From NCBI GenBank assembly GCA_947502305.1, contig CANMZA010000002.1, forward strand, positions 835,041 to 899,040: a stretch of DNA of 64,000 nucleotides, written 5' to 3'. A program made the translations under genes and the position numbers. Positions within the stretch are counted from its first letter, which is position 1. Every line of letters starts with the position of its first letter. This stretch comes from an uncultured Erythrobacter sp. (GTDB lineage Bacteria > Pseudomonadota > Alphaproteobacteria > Sphingomonadales > Sphingomonadaceae). The notes under the pieces are model-generated. The model worked only from the letters and a program-made list of their open reading frames with translations, searched no databases and was not told where the DNA came from. Below are positions 38,945 through 47,546 of this stretch, piece by piece.

Positions 38945-39775
38945 GTGATGTTTCGTTTGATAATTGCCGCCGCGGCATTGGTGGTCCCGGCTGCGGCTGC
39001 GGCGCATTCCTTTTGGTTGCAACCCGCCGATCATTCGCCGGATCAGGGCGAGGAATTGCGGGTTGAATTTAAGGTCGGCGATGTCGGCGTTGGCGACAAT
39101 GAAGCCGCCGATTGGGGCCTGTATTGGGAAAGAATTGTGTCGCTGCGGCTATACGGGCCGGGCGGCGTGACCGATCAGCAAAGCGCGGTGCGCACCACAA
39201 AGGCGGGCGAAGTCGGCGGGGCGGTTGTCACCGTGCCCGGACCGGGCAGTTATATCCTCGCCTTTGAAAGCAATCCCAGTTTCAGCGACCTCGAAGCGGA
39301 GCGGTTTGATCGTTACGTCGAAAACACCTCTTTGACCGCGATTGCCGCCGATCGCGCGGCGCGCGGCAGGAGTGGTATTCGCGGGACCGAACTGTATTCC
39401 CGCCGGGCCAAAACCGTGTTGCAAGTTGGCGAGGAACAGACCCGCAATGTGACCCGCCCAATTGGGCAAACGCTGGAAATTGTTCCGACCGAAAATCCGT
39501 TTTCCATGGGCGAGGGCGAGCAATTGCCGCTGCTGGTTCTGTGGCGCGGAAAACCCTTGGCAGGCGCGCTTTTGGAAGCCTCAGCGCTGGATGGCGGATC
39601 GGACGGTTTGGGCGATCTGACGACATACCGCACCGACGAATATGGCACCGTGGTAATCCCGGCGCAGAACGGATCGGCGATGCTGTATTCGGTGGTTTGG
39701 GGGGAACCTGCGCCCAATGATACGCGCGCAGATTACTTTACAGTGTTTGCCAGCCTGACGGTCCGGCCGCTGTGA
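38945..39775 (+). CDS. DUF4198 periplasmic protein
   Basis: 276 residues with a signal peptide (LIIAAAALVVPAAAAAHSFW). HSFWLQPADHSPDQGEELRV and the C-terminal YRTDEYGTVVIPAQNGSAML fit DUF4198, a family of periplasmic proteins with transthyretin-like folds, sometimes tied to nickel or cobalt uptake. The start may be GTG 38945 or ATG 38948. Immediately follows the FabK-like gene (7 nt) and precedes purU (13 nt), so it rides in the same operon, though no functional link is evident. Confidence 0.85.
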   Translation: MMFRLIIAAAALVVPAAAAAHSFWLQPADHSPDQGEELRVEFKVGDVGVGDNEAADWGLYWERIVSLRLYGPGGVTDQQSAVRTTKAGEVGGAVVTVPGPGSYILAFESNPSFSDLEAERFDRYVENTSLTAIAADRAARGRSGIRGTELYSRRAKTVLQVGEEQTRNVTRPIGQTLEIVPTENPFSMGEGEQLPLLVLWRGKPLAGALLEASALDGGSDGLGDLTTYRTDEYGTVVIPAQNGSAMLYSVVWGEPAPNDTRADYFTVFASLTVRPL

Positions 39776-39788
39776 TGGCGTGTGACCA

Positions 39789-40643
39789 ATGAGCGGCCCG
39801 TTAATCCTGACGCTGGACTGCGCAGATCAACCGGGCATCACCGCCAAAGTGACCGCGTTCCTGTTTGAACGTGGGTGCAACATCCTCGACGCGCAGCAGT
39901 TCAATGATCGCGGGCCAGACCGGTTTTTTATGCGGGTCGCGTTTGATCCGACCGGTACATCAGCCGATGATTTGCGCGCCGCTTTTACAAAATTCGCGCG
40001 CGGCTTTGCGATGGATTGGAAAATCACCTCGCAAGACCGGCCCCGCCGTGTTTTGATCATGGTCAGCAAGGGTGATCATTGCCTTGTCGATCTGCTTTAT
40101 CGCTGGCGCACGGGGGAGCTGAATATTGATCCGGTTGCGCTGGTATCGAACCATCCGCGTGACGCCGCCATCCGCACCGATATTGGCGATATTCCCTTTC
40201 ACCACGTGCCCGTGACCCGCGAAACCAAAGGCGATGCGGAGGCGCAGATGCGCAGGATCGCGGCGGATACGGACGCGGAATTGATTGTGCTGGCGCGGTA
40301 TATGCAGATATTTTCCGACGAACAATCGGCGCATTTTGCCGGGCGCTGCGTCAATATTCATCACAGTTTTCTGCCCGGTTTCAAAGGCGCGCGGCCCTAT
40401 CATCAGGCGCATGAACGCGGCGTCAAAATCATCGGGGCGACCGCGCATTTCGTGACCGCCGACCTCGATGAAGGGCCGATCATCCACCAAGATGTCGAAC
40501 GTATCAGCCACGCCGATACGCCCGGCGATCTGGTGCGCAAAGGGCGCGATATAGAACGCCGCGTTCTGGCCGAAGCGGTGCGATTATTTGTCGAAGAGCG
40601 CGTGTTGATGAATGACAAGCGCACGGTTATTTTCAGAGGGTAA
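39789..40643 (+). CDS. purU: Formyltetrahydrofolate deformylase PurU
   Basis: 284 residues. An N-terminal ACT domain (ILTLDCADQPGITAKVTAFL) is followed by a formyltransferase-like hydrolase domain with MVSKGDHCLVDLLYRWRTGE, VSNH, NIHHSFLPGFKGARPYHQA and TAHFVTADLDEGPII, containing the conserved Asn, His and Asp. Hydrolyses 10-formyl-THF to THF and formate, which can feed PurT upstream. Confidence 0.97.
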   Translation: MSGPLILTLDCADQPGITAKVTAFLFERGCNILDAQQFNDRGPDRFFMRVAFDPTGTSADDLRAAFTKFARGFAMDWKITSQDRPRRVLIMVSKGDHCLVDLLYRWRTGELNIDPVALVSNHPRDAAIRTDIGDIPFHHVPVTRETKGDAEAQMRRIAADTDAELIVLARYMQIFSDEQSAHFAGRCVNIHHSFLPGFKGARPYHQAHERGVKIIGATAHFVTADLDEGPIIHQDVERISHADTPGDLVRKGRDIERRVLAEAVRLFVEERVLMNDKRTVIFRG

Positions 40644-40648
40644 AGCGA

Positions 40649-41050
40649 GTGATTGTCGAACGTCTTGATCACGTAAACATCATCACTGACGATCTGCCGG
40701 GAACGGCGCGGTTCTATGCCGATTTGCTCGATCTGGAGGAGCGCGATGGCCCGCCGCCCATGCGCCCCGACCAAGTCCGCTGGATGTGTGACAGCGGCGG
40801 AAATGCGATCCTGCATCTCAATTCGGCCGATTTCCCGCGCGTCTTTGACCGCGACGTTAGCCCCGGCGCAGAAACCGGCGCGATCCATCACGTGGCGCTG
40901 AAATGCGGCGATTTTGACGCGGTGAAAGCGCGGCTGGATGCGCGCGACTTAGAATATCAGGTCAACGATGTCGCGTCGGCTGGTCTGCGGCAAATCTTCA
41001 CCGCAGACCCCAACAATGTCCTGCTGGAACTGAACTTCTTCGCAGGTTGA
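40649..41050 (+). CDS. VOC (glyoxalase/dioxygenase superfamily) protein
   Basis: 133 residues from a GTG 5 nt after purU. Two beta-alpha-beta-beta-beta modules: ERLDHVNIITDDLPGTARFY and AIHHVALKCGDFDAVKARLD, with metal-ligand-like His in LDHV and HHVA and a closing Glu in NVLLELNF. A single-domain VOC protein; the reaction cannot be read from the sequence. Last gene of the purT-purU run, convergent with the quinohemoprotein gene. Confidence 0.88.
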   Translation: MIVERLDHVNIITDDLPGTARFYADLLDLEERDGPPPMRPDQVRWMCDSGGNAILHLNSADFPRVFDRDVSPGAETGAIHHVALKCGDFDAVKARLDARDLEYQVNDVASAGLRQIFTADPNNVLLELNFFAG

Positions 41051-41063
41051 AAAGCGGCCCGCG

Positions 41064-43223
41064 CTACTCGGCAGGCTCCATCGCCTTATCCTCATTCGCG
41101 CGCTGGATCACATAAGCGCGAATAGCCTCGATCTCTTCGCGTGACATGCTTTCGCCAAACCCGACCATGCCGTTATCCTTCAAGATACCGTCATGCACGA
41201 CCGCGGCCCAGCTGCTGGCATTGCCCAAAGTGCCTGATCGGCGCAGATCTGGCAGAACCGTCGATCCCACCGCAGCAGGGGCGTGGCACACGGCGCAATA
41301 GCGGGCATATTTCTCACCGCCCAAGGCAATATCCTCAGGCGAAGCGCGGCTAGGCGGAGGATCGAGCGGCAATGCGGCTAGTTCCTTTTCTGGTGGCAAT
41401 TCGCCGGTCCCGCCCAGCTTAAACACCAGCAAGCGCGACACATTGCGCACGGGCGCTTTATCATTGAGCAATCCGCCATCGACCGTAATCGCATAAGCGC
41501 CGCCCCAACCGGCCAGCACGGCGACATATTGTTCGCCGTCCACGGTGTAGGTGATCGGAGGGGCCACAACGCCGGTCTGCGCGCCGAAGCTCCACAATTT
41601 TTCGCCGTTTGATGCGTCGTAGGCGTTGAACTCGCTGCCTGCGGTCCCTTGGAACACCAACCCGCCGCCGGTTGCCAGCAATCCGCCATTCCATGGGCCG
41701 GGATGTTCCACGGTCCAGCGCGGTTCTTGCGCCACCGGGTCCCAGGCGACCAGCATCCCGCGCAATGTCCCCGCAACCTCGCGGCGAATGCCCAGATCAG
41801 GCGGCAAATCGCCCGCGCCCAGATTAAACCCTACATTGAACCCGCGCGCCCGGTCTGGTTTCCAATTCTCTTCGGGTGCGTAAACCATCGCCGCCTCAAA
41901 AGCCGGGATGAACACAAGGTTTTCATCAGGATGATAGGCCATCGGATGCCAATTGTGCCCGCCCAATGCGCCGGGCGTCACAATCGCTGGCTTACCGGTT
42001 TTGTCGATCCGCGTTTCGGGATTTTCAATCGGGCGGCCATCTTCGCCAATACCCGTCGCCCAATTCACCGCGACATAGGGCTCTGCCGAAATGAACTCGC
42101 CGGTCGCCCGGTCGATCACATAGAAGAACCCGTTCTTGGGCGCTTGCATCAAGACCTGACGCTGTTCGCCGTCAATTTCCATATCGGCCAGCATGATGTG
42201 TTGCGTCGCGGTGTAATCCCACGTCTCGCCCGGCGTGGTTTGATAATGCCAGACATATTCGCCCGTGCTGGGGCGGACCGCCACGATGCTGGACAAATAC
42301 AGGTTATCGCCCTCTCCAGTGCCGTCCTCGCCCGGTGAGCGATACGCACGGTTCCATGGGCTACCATTGCCGACGCCAATATAGAGCAGGTCTAGATCGG
42401 CATCATAGGCCATCGAATCCCAAACTGTGCCGCCGCCGCCAATCGCGTCAGATCCGGCCAGAACCTCGGTGTTCCACGTTTCCGCTGCCGCTTGCAGATA
42501 TTCCGGCGCTTCCCCGCCTTCATTCCCATCCGGCACGGTGTAGAATCGCCACAATTCCTCGCCATTGTCGACGTCATAGGCTGCAACATATCCGCGCACG
42601 CCAAATTCCGCGCCGCCATTGCCGATGATAATTTTGCCGTCGATCACGCGCGGTGCGCCGGTGACGGTATAACTTTGATCAGGATCGGTGGTCTGCACCT
42701 CCCACTGAACCGCGCCCGTATCCCGGTCCAGCGACACCAGACGCCCATCCAGCGTGCCAAGGAACAAGGACGTGCCCCAAGTCGCCAGACCCCGGTTCAC
42801 CACGTCGCAGCAGGCGCGCACGGCTGTTTCGCCGGGGACTTCTGGATCATAATCCCACAAAGCCTCGCCAGTGGCGGCGTCAAACGCTTTCACCTTGCTC
42901 CATGCGGTGGTCAGATACAGTTTGCCGTCTATGACCAGCGGCGTCGCTTCTTGCCCGCGCGCGGTGTCCATATCGGCGGACCATGCGAGGCCCAATTCCC
43001 CAACATTCTCGGTGCTGATCGCGTCGAGCGGAGAGAAACGTTGTTCTGAATAGGTGCGTCCGTGGGTGATCCAATTGGCGTGATCATCGCCCGCCCCGGT
43101 CAGCATGGTCGCGGTGATGCCGCTGCCGCTTTCAAAGGCGTCCAAAAACTCCGCTTCGTTGCAGGACGCAATGCCCAGCGCGCCGAGCATCAATACAGAT
43201 GCCCCCCAAATTGCCTTGTTCAT
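41064..43223 (-). CDS. PQQ-dependent quinohemoprotein dehydrogenase
   Basis: 719 residues from ATG 43223, after GGAGAGGGATCC. A signal with lipobox-like LGIASC, then an eight-bladed propeller with tryptophan-docking repeats (such as YDASNGEKLWSFGAQTG and DRDTGAVQWEVQT), the vicinal disulfide pair in VRACCDVVNRG near the PQQ, and a C-terminal cytochrome c domain with CAVCH (from C643) and a candidate Met ligand in NGMVGFG. This is the layout of type II alcohol dehydrogenases (single-subunit quinohemoproteins) of the periplasm. The alcohol used is unknown; PQQ synthesis genes are not in the window. Confidence 0.93.
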   Translation of the reverse strand: MNKAIWGASVLMLGALGIASCNEAEFLDAFESGSGITATMLTGAGDDHANWITHGRTYSEQRFSPLDAISTENVGELGLAWSADMDTARGQEATPLVIDGKLYLTTAWSKVKAFDAATGEALWDYDPEVPGETAVRACCDVVNRGLATWGTSLFLGTLDGRLVSLDRDTGAVQWEVQTTDPDQSYTVTGAPRVIDGKIIIGNGGAEFGVRGYVAAYDVDNGEELWRFYTVPDGNEGGEAPEYLQAAAETWNTEVLAGSDAIGGGGTVWDSMAYDADLDLLYIGVGNGSPWNRAYRSPGEDGTGEGDNLYLSSIVAVRPSTGEYVWHYQTTPGETWDYTATQHIMLADMEIDGEQRQVLMQAPKNGFFYVIDRATGEFISAEPYVAVNWATGIGEDGRPIENPETRIDKTGKPAIVTPGALGGHNWHPMAYHPDENLVFIPAFEAAMVYAPEENWKPDRARGFNVGFNLGAGDLPPDLGIRREVAGTLRGMLVAWDPVAQEPRWTVEHPGPWNGGLLATGGGLVFQGTAGSEFNAYDASNGEKLWSFGAQTGVVAPPITYTVDGEQYVAVLAGWGGAYAITVDGGLLNDKAPVRNVSRLLVFKLGGTGELPPEKELAALPLDPPPSRASPEDIALGGEKYARYCAVCHAPAAVGSTVLPDLRRSGTLGNASSWAAVVHDGILKDNGMVGFGESMSREEIEAIRAYVIQRANEDKAMEPAE

Positions 43224-43369
43224 GGATCCCTCTCCCACGCCCTTTAATTTTTATGCTGGCAGTCTGGCGTGAATGGGCGGGTTTGTCCATCGCCCACTTG
43301 CCTATCGGTAAAGGGGGCCGGGCTGTGTTAGGCATGCGCGAATTTTGAGAGATTAGGAGCAAAACTGCG

Positions 43370-44257
43370 ATGTGTGATGAAGCGAAACTCAAGACATGGG
43401 CAGCGGACGCGGTGAGCCGCCGCCAATTTGGCGTTTTGGCGGGCGCGGCGGCAGTGACCGCATGCACGCCCAGTGATGTGACCAATACTGAGGGTTCGCA
43501 GGCCGATAGCGGAGCGGACCTGACGGAGCGTCCTTTCACGCTCACAGTGGAAGACGGCACAATGGACGGGTTTTTCGTGCATCCGAAAGAGGGCGCGCAT
43601 CCGGCGGTGATTTTCTGGCCGGATATTGCAGGGGTTCGCGAATCCAAACGCAATATGGCGCGCAGACTTGCCGGGGAAGGTTACGCTGTGCTGGTTCTCA
43701 ACCCCTATTACCGTGATGCCGGGGGCGAACAATTTGCCGATTTTGCGGCGTTTATTCAGGCCGATGGTTTTGCGGCGGTTGGCCCGTGGCGCGCAAAGCT
43801 GGATGCCGATGCGGTGGGCCGCGATGCGGTGGCGGCGGCGTCATGGCTGGACGCGCAAGACGCGGTGGACAGTGCGCGCGGGATCGGCACGCAGGGTTAT
43901 TGCATGGGCGGACCGTTCACCGTCTGGAGCGCGGCGGCATTGCCCGACCGGATCAAAGCGGCGGCGAGTTTCCACGGCGGCGGCCTTGTGCGCGAAGACG
44001 AGCCGCTCAGCCCGCACCGTGTGCTGGACCGGGTGCAGGCGGCGTTTCTGATCGCGGTGGCGCAGGATGACGATGCGGAGGCGCCCGAGGTGAAGGGCGC
44101 GTTTGCTCAGGCCGCTGAACTGGCCGGGCGAGAAGCCAAGGTCGAGGTCTATGCCGGGGATCACGGTTGGACCGTGCCCGACAGCCCAGCCTATGCCGAG
44201 GCGGCTGCGGAGCAGGCCTATGCCGATTTGCTGAGCCTGTATGGGGCGAATTTATAG
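43370..44257 (+). CDS. Dienelactone hydrolase family protein, exported
   Basis: 295 residues. The N-terminus has SRRQFGVLAGAAAVTAC, resembling a Tat signal joined to a lipobox (the first Arg pair, then a hydrophobic run and Cys). The alpha/beta-hydrolase domain starts near residue 50: the nucleophile elbow is GYCMGG (Cys as in dienelactone hydrolases) and the catalytic His is in GDHGWTVP. Probably hydrolyses a small ester or lactone in the envelope. Divergent from the quinohemoprotein gene; a shared oxidation pathway is only a possibility. Confidence 0.88.
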   Translation: MCDEAKLKTWAADAVSRRQFGVLAGAAAVTACTPSDVTNTEGSQADSGADLTERPFTLTVEDGTMDGFFVHPKEGAHPAVIFWPDIAGVRESKRNMARRLAGEGYAVLVLNPYYRDAGGEQFADFAAFIQADGFAAVGPWRAKLDADAVGRDAVAAASWLDAQDAVDSARGIGTQGYCMGGPFTVWSAAALPDRIKAAASFHGGGLVREDEPLSPHRVLDRVQAAFLIAVAQDDDAEAPEVKGAFAQAAELAGREAKVEVYAGDHGWTVPDSPAYAEAAAEQAYADLLSLYGANL

Positions 44258-44418
44258 GCGACCGGATCACTGCCTTGTTATTCTGGCGGGGCAGGCGGTC
44301 AGGGGCGCGGGCGGGCGTCTTTCAATTTTCCTACACGCCGCGCCGCCGCTAGATGCGGCGGATGGTTTTGCGATGCATCAATTCTGACCCGGCAATTGGG
44401 GCGCCCCAATGGAAGATG

Positions 44419-44463
44419 CCTCAGTGGGGGTCACCTCAGTCGGGGCCACCTCAGTCGGGGATA
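44419..44463 (+). repeat. Three 15-bp tandem units in an intergenic gap
   Basis: CCTCAGTGGGGGTCA, CCTCAGTCGGGGCCA and CCTCAGTCGGGGATA follow each other (44419, 44434, 44449) in the gap between the dienelactone hydrolase and the NDUFA9-type gene. No gene is seen in this gap. Confidence 0.65.
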
Positions 44464-44529
44464 GCGAGATGCAGTTTTGAGCCAGCGAGATTTTGCCCCC
44501 TGAACTGTGTGTCAGGTGTGTCAGGCGCG

Positions 44530-45525
44530 TCAGGAGTTGGAGGCCGCACGCTGCTTTGCCCGCTCGTTAGACAGGCCAAAACGGCCAAAGGTCCGGTAGC
44601 GGGTCATCCACTTGTCGAGGAACAGTCCCAGCGGGCGCGGCTCAATCCCAAGATCGGCAAAGGTCAGCGCGCCCTCAGCCACCGTGCTGCCGGGTTTGAG
44701 CAGGGTCCATTGGTCCTTGCTCATCGGAGTGCCGGGCAGGCTGGCGAAAAGGCCGGACAGGCCGTCTGGCATGGCGATAAAGCGCCGCTCTCGCCCTTGG
44801 GCCGCAGCAATGCGCTGATTGATCTGCATCATCGTCAACTGCTCAGGACCGCCCAGCTCGAAAGTGCGCCCGCCATGCGCATGCGGGTTCTCAAGCGCGA
44901 CAGCAACTGCCTCTGCCACGTCATCGACATAGACGAGTTGCAGCGGCGCATCAGGGCCGAAAACGGGAAGCACGGGCAGCATTTCGATCATGCTGCCAAA
45001 CATGTTGAGAAACCCGTCATCTTTGCCGAACACGATGGAAGGGCGCAGGATGGTGGCAGAAGGGAATGCGCCCAGGACGCGCGCCTCGCCCAGCGCCTTA
45101 CCGCGCGCATATTCTGCGCTGCTCTGGGCATCGGGTCCGATGGCGCTCATATGGACAAAGGCCTTTGCACCGTTTGCCTTGGCGATCGCGGCCATGCGGC
45201 CCGGCGCCTCGCCCATCAATTCGGTGAGGTCGCCTGCAAAAGCGCCAACAAGGTTGACGACATGGGTCGCCTCGTGAAGCGCGGCTTTGAGGCTGTCTTC
45301 CTGCGTGATGTCGCAATGGGCGAACTGAAGCTGACCCAGATTGGCAAGCGGCTTAAGCGCAAAGCCGGAGGAGGGATTGCGGCTGGCGATGCGAACACGG
45401 GCCCCGCGGCTCAGCAGGCTTTGCACAGCGTAATTGCCGATAAAGCCCCCGCCGCCAAAGACAGTAACCAGCGCATTGGCAAGCGGCGTAGAATGAGGAG
45501 AGGTCGGCGATTTGATCGGAGGCAT
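44530..45525 (-). CDS. NDUFA9-type NAD(P)-binding protein
   Basis: 331 residues, an atypical short-chain dehydrogenase of the complex I NDUFA9 family. The nucleotide-binding loop is VFGGGGFIGNYAVQSLLSRG, and AFVHMSAIGPD and YARGKALGEARVL hold the YxxxK pair. Further blocks are ILRPSIVFGKDDGFLNMF and LQLVYVDDVAEAVAVAL. Such proteins are common in Alphaproteobacteria and may help quinone biosynthesis or complex I stability. Start at 45525 (MPPIKSPTSP); the NAD-binding strand begins near residue 18. Confidence 0.92.
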   Translation of the reverse strand: MPPIKSPTSPHSTPLANALVTVFGGGGFIGNYAVQSLLSRGARVRIASRNPSSGFALKPLANLGQLQFAHCDITQEDSLKAALHEATHVVNLVGAFAGDLTELMGEAPGRMAAIAKANGAKAFVHMSAIGPDAQSSAEYARGKALGEARVLGAFPSATILRPSIVFGKDDGFLNMFGSMIEMLPVLPVFGPDAPLQLVYVDDVAEAVAVALENPHAHGGRTFELGGPEQLTMMQINQRIAAAQGRERRFIAMPDGLSGLFASLPGTPMSKDQWTLLKPGSTVAEGALTFADLGIEPRPLGLFLDKWMTRYRTFGRFGLSNERAKQRAASNS

Positions 45526-45733
45526 TGCTCGTATCCCTTAAGAGCATCGGTCTATGCAAAGCGCCATGCGACAACATGCGCGCCGGGGCAAGAGGGCGGA
45601 TTGCTTAGTTTGGCGGTCGGCGCAGTAACAGATGTTGGCATGCAGGCGCGGTTTCACGTTGACAGGCATGCAGCCGCAGCGCTAGTGGCGCGCTCCTACC
45701 CGGCGAGACTTAAGCAAGTGACTCGCCACCCGT

Positions 45734-45820
45734 GCCCAGATGGCGGAATTGGTAGACGCACCAGCTTCAGGTGCTGGCGCTCGCAAGGGCGTGGAGGTTC
45801 GAGTCCTCTTCTGGGCACCA
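45734..45820 (+). tRNA. tRNA-Leu (anticodon CAG)
   Basis: 87 nt with the CCA encoded. Acceptor stem GCCCAGA (45734-45740) pairs with TCTGGGC (45810-45816); the anticodon arm is CCAGC-TTCAGGT-GCTGG with CAG in the middle of the loop; a long variable arm (GGCGCTCGCAAGGGCGT) marks a class II tRNA; the T-arm has GGTTCGAGTCC. The gene remains intact next to the island, its 3' end serving as attachment site. Confidence 0.97.
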
Positions 45821-45823
45821 TTT
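45803..45823 (+). repeat. attL: tRNA 3' end joined to the island
   Basis: GTCCTCTTCTGGGCACCA followed by TTT at the end of tRNA-Leu is repeated at 58915-58934 with one G missing. The two copies delimit about 13.1 kb that begins with an integrase gene, as expected for tRNA-targeted integration. Confidence 0.85.
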
Positions 45824-45935
45824 GACCGTTTCTTGACATTGCCGATTCTCTCGTCAGAACCGCAGAAAACTGCGGTTTTCTAGCCCTCTTTGTCTCGCAG
45901 TGTCTCTAGTCATGTCCCCGCAGCTCAGGCCAAAA

Positions 45936-45967
45936 GGGGGTGTGTTTGGGGGTATTGATTGGGGGTG
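45936..45967 (+). repeat. G-run repeats at the left island end (possible integrase arm sites)
   Basis: Three GGGGGT motifs at 45936, 45948 and 45961 (steps of 12 and 13 bp), the last two within TTGGGGGTA/G. The same motif recurs beside the right end at 58835-58855 with a 12-bp step. Such phased repeats near both att sites suit arm-type integrase binding. Confidence 0.5.
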
Positions 45968-45983
45968 TGTCGAGGATTCTCAA

Positions 45984-47171
45984 ATGCCCCTTACTGACAA
46001 GCAGGTCAAAGCTCTCAAAGCCCGAGACCGTCAATACAAGAAAGCAGATGGCAAGGGTCTCTATTTGTTGGTCAAGCCGAACGGATCCAAGCTCTGGCAG
46101 CATAAGTTCCGAGTCTCGGGTAAAGAAAAGTCGATGAGTTACGGTCCATACCCCGAAGTGAGTTTGGTCGAAGCGCGCCGAGAGAGAGACAAGACCAGAC
46201 GCCAACTGCGCGAGGGACTGGACCCTGCTCTAGAGCATAAGAAGGCAAGAGCGGCTGCGAGGTTTGGAGCTGAGAACAGCTTCGAAAAGGTCGCGGAGGA
46301 GTACGTCGCTAAGACGGTCAAGGAAGGGTTGAGTGAGGCAACGATCTCTAAGAGCAAGTGGTTCCTTCGCCTTTTGGCTTCAGACGTAGGCAAATTACCA
46401 GTAGACGGAGTAGGTCCACAGCTATTGCTCGGTGCACTCAAGAAGATTGAGGCAAAGGGCCACCATGAAACGGCGAAGAAGGCGCGAAGTTTCGCAGGGC
46501 GCGTATTTAGATATGCTGTGGCCACGGGGCGGGCTGAAAGCGATCCAGCCGCACTTTTGAAAGATGCGCTGATCACTCCCAGGGCAGAGCACTACGCTGC
46601 TATAACTGACTCGAACCAATTCGGTTGCCTTCTTCGAGCTATCGACAACTACTCTGGCTATCCGTCAACATGTCTTGCTCTCAAGCTTGCGCCACATCTT
46701 TTTCTTCGACCCGGCGAACTGCGTAAAGCGGTCTGGTCAGAGATTGATCTAGATAAGGGCATTTGGACCATTCCAGCCAATCGAATGAAGGCCAGGAAAC
46801 CGCATTCGTTCTCGCTCTCCACTCAAGTGCAGGATCTTCTTATTGAGGCGAAAGACCATGCCTCTCCAGAGGGGTTCGTCTTCCCCGCTTATCATAACAA
46901 CAGAATCTCCATCAGCGAGAACGCGCTGGGACAGGCGCTGAGGCGCCTTGGCTTTGATTCAAAAAAGATGACTGCTCATGGTTTTCGTGCCTCTGCGTCT
47001 TCTCTCTTAAATGAAAGTGGGCTGTGGAACCCTGACGCAATCGAACGCGCACTTGCCCATGGAGATTCGAGTGCGGTGCGAGGGGCCTACCACCGTTCAC
47101 AATATTGGGATGAAAGAAAGAAGATGCTCCAATGGTGGAGTGATCATCTCGACCAATTGAAAGCTGGCTAA
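45984..47171 (+). CDS. int: P4-type tyrosine integrase (DUF4102)
   Basis: 395 residues from ATG 45984 (MPLTDKQVKALKARDRQYKK); an upstream Met at 45900 overlaps the arm-type repeats and lacks family character. The N-terminal DUF4102 arm-binding domain (GLYLLVKPNGSKLWQHKFRV, SYGPYPEVSLVEARRERDK) is followed by the catalytic core: Arg in LRPGELRKAVW, HGFRASASSLL (HxxR), the second His in LAHGD, and the nucleophile Tyr in VRGAYHRSQY. P4-type integrases use tRNA 3' ends, and this one starts 163 nt from the tRNA-Leu end. Confidence 0.95.
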   Translation: MPLTDKQVKALKARDRQYKKADGKGLYLLVKPNGSKLWQHKFRVSGKEKSMSYGPYPEVSLVEARRERDKTRRQLREGLDPALEHKKARAAARFGAENSFEKVAEEYVAKTVKEGLSEATISKSKWFLRLLASDVGKLPVDGVGPQLLLGALKKIEAKGHHETAKKARSFAGRVFRYAVATGRAESDPAALLKDALITPRAEHYAAITDSNQFGCLLRAIDNYSGYPSTCLALKLAPHLFLRPGELRKAVWSEIDLDKGIWTIPANRMKARKPHSFSLSTQVQDLLIEAKDHASPEGFVFPAYHNNRISISENALGQALRRLGFDSKKMTAHGFRASASSLLNESGLWNPDAIERALAHGDSSAVRGAYHRSQYWDERKKMLQWWSDHLDQLKAG

Positions 47172-47190
47172 TTCACCGACTGGATCATGC

Positions 47191-47208
47191 GTGCAATTAA
47201 TTGCACGT
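47191..47208. promoter_or_regulatory. Palindrome copy 1: CGTGCAATTAATTGCACG
   Basis: An 18-bp perfect palindrome, 19 nt after the integrase stop and 158 nt before the AlpA-like gene. Its 16-bp core GTGCAATTAATTGCAC occurs again at 50101 and 50155, inside the second recombinase gene. A dimeric regulator site is likely. Confidence 0.65.
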
Positions 47209-47281
47209 GATCACTTTGGCGCAAAAGATGCACGGCTGGTGGCGCGTATCCCGGTGCGCAATCGAAACACTTGCACTCAAC

Positions 47282-47310
47282 TTGCATTTTCAAAAATCGA
47301 CGTAATGCAA
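47282..47310 (+). promoter_or_regulatory. TTGCATT-N15-AATGCAA dyad upstream of the AlpA-like gene
   Basis: TTGCATT (47282-47288) and AATGCAA (47304-47310) form a perfect 7-bp dyad 56 nt before the ATG of the AlpA-like regulator, overlapping possible promoter elements. It could be the operator of that regulator. Confidence 0.4.
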
Positions 47311-47365
47311 AAGGGAAGAAGGTTGGCTCACCCCCAAGCCAGCCCAGCAACCCCAGGAGGCTCAT

Positions 47366-47542
47366 ATGCCCCAACTTATGTCGATCAGTGAATTTATGAA
47401 GCAGTATGCAGTCAGCCGAGCGACTGTCTATCGCCTGAGGAGTCAGGGAAAAATTGCCTTTCTGAAGATTGGGCGTGCTACCCGAATAAAGACGGAAGAC
47501 GCCGAGCGATGGTTTGCTTCACTGCCTCATCTAGACGGTTAA
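47366..47542 (+). CDS. AlpA/excisionase-like HTH protein
   Basis: 58 residues, absent from typical size-filtered calls. ATG 47366 follows AGGAGG. MPQLMSISEFMKQYAVSRAT then VYRLRSQGKIAFLKIGRATR is the MerR-like winged helix (HTH_17) of AlpA regulators and recombination directionality factors. Such proteins activate integrase genes or steer excision. It lies between integrase and Rep gene, 4 nt before the latter. Confidence 0.85.
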   Translation: MPQLMSISEFMKQYAVSRATVYRLRSQGKIAFLKIGRATRIKTEDAERWFASLPHLDG

Positions 47543-47546
47543 GCAC

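Noticed and set aside
45734..45820. tRNA disrupted by island insertion
   Set aside because: All stems, the anticodon arm, the long variable arm and the CCA end are intact; the insertion rebuilt the 3' end.
44353..45825. 490-codon plus-strand frame across the NDUFA9-type gene and tRNA-Leu
   Set aside because: It covers a clear minus-strand reductase and reads into a tRNA; the composition is not protein-like.
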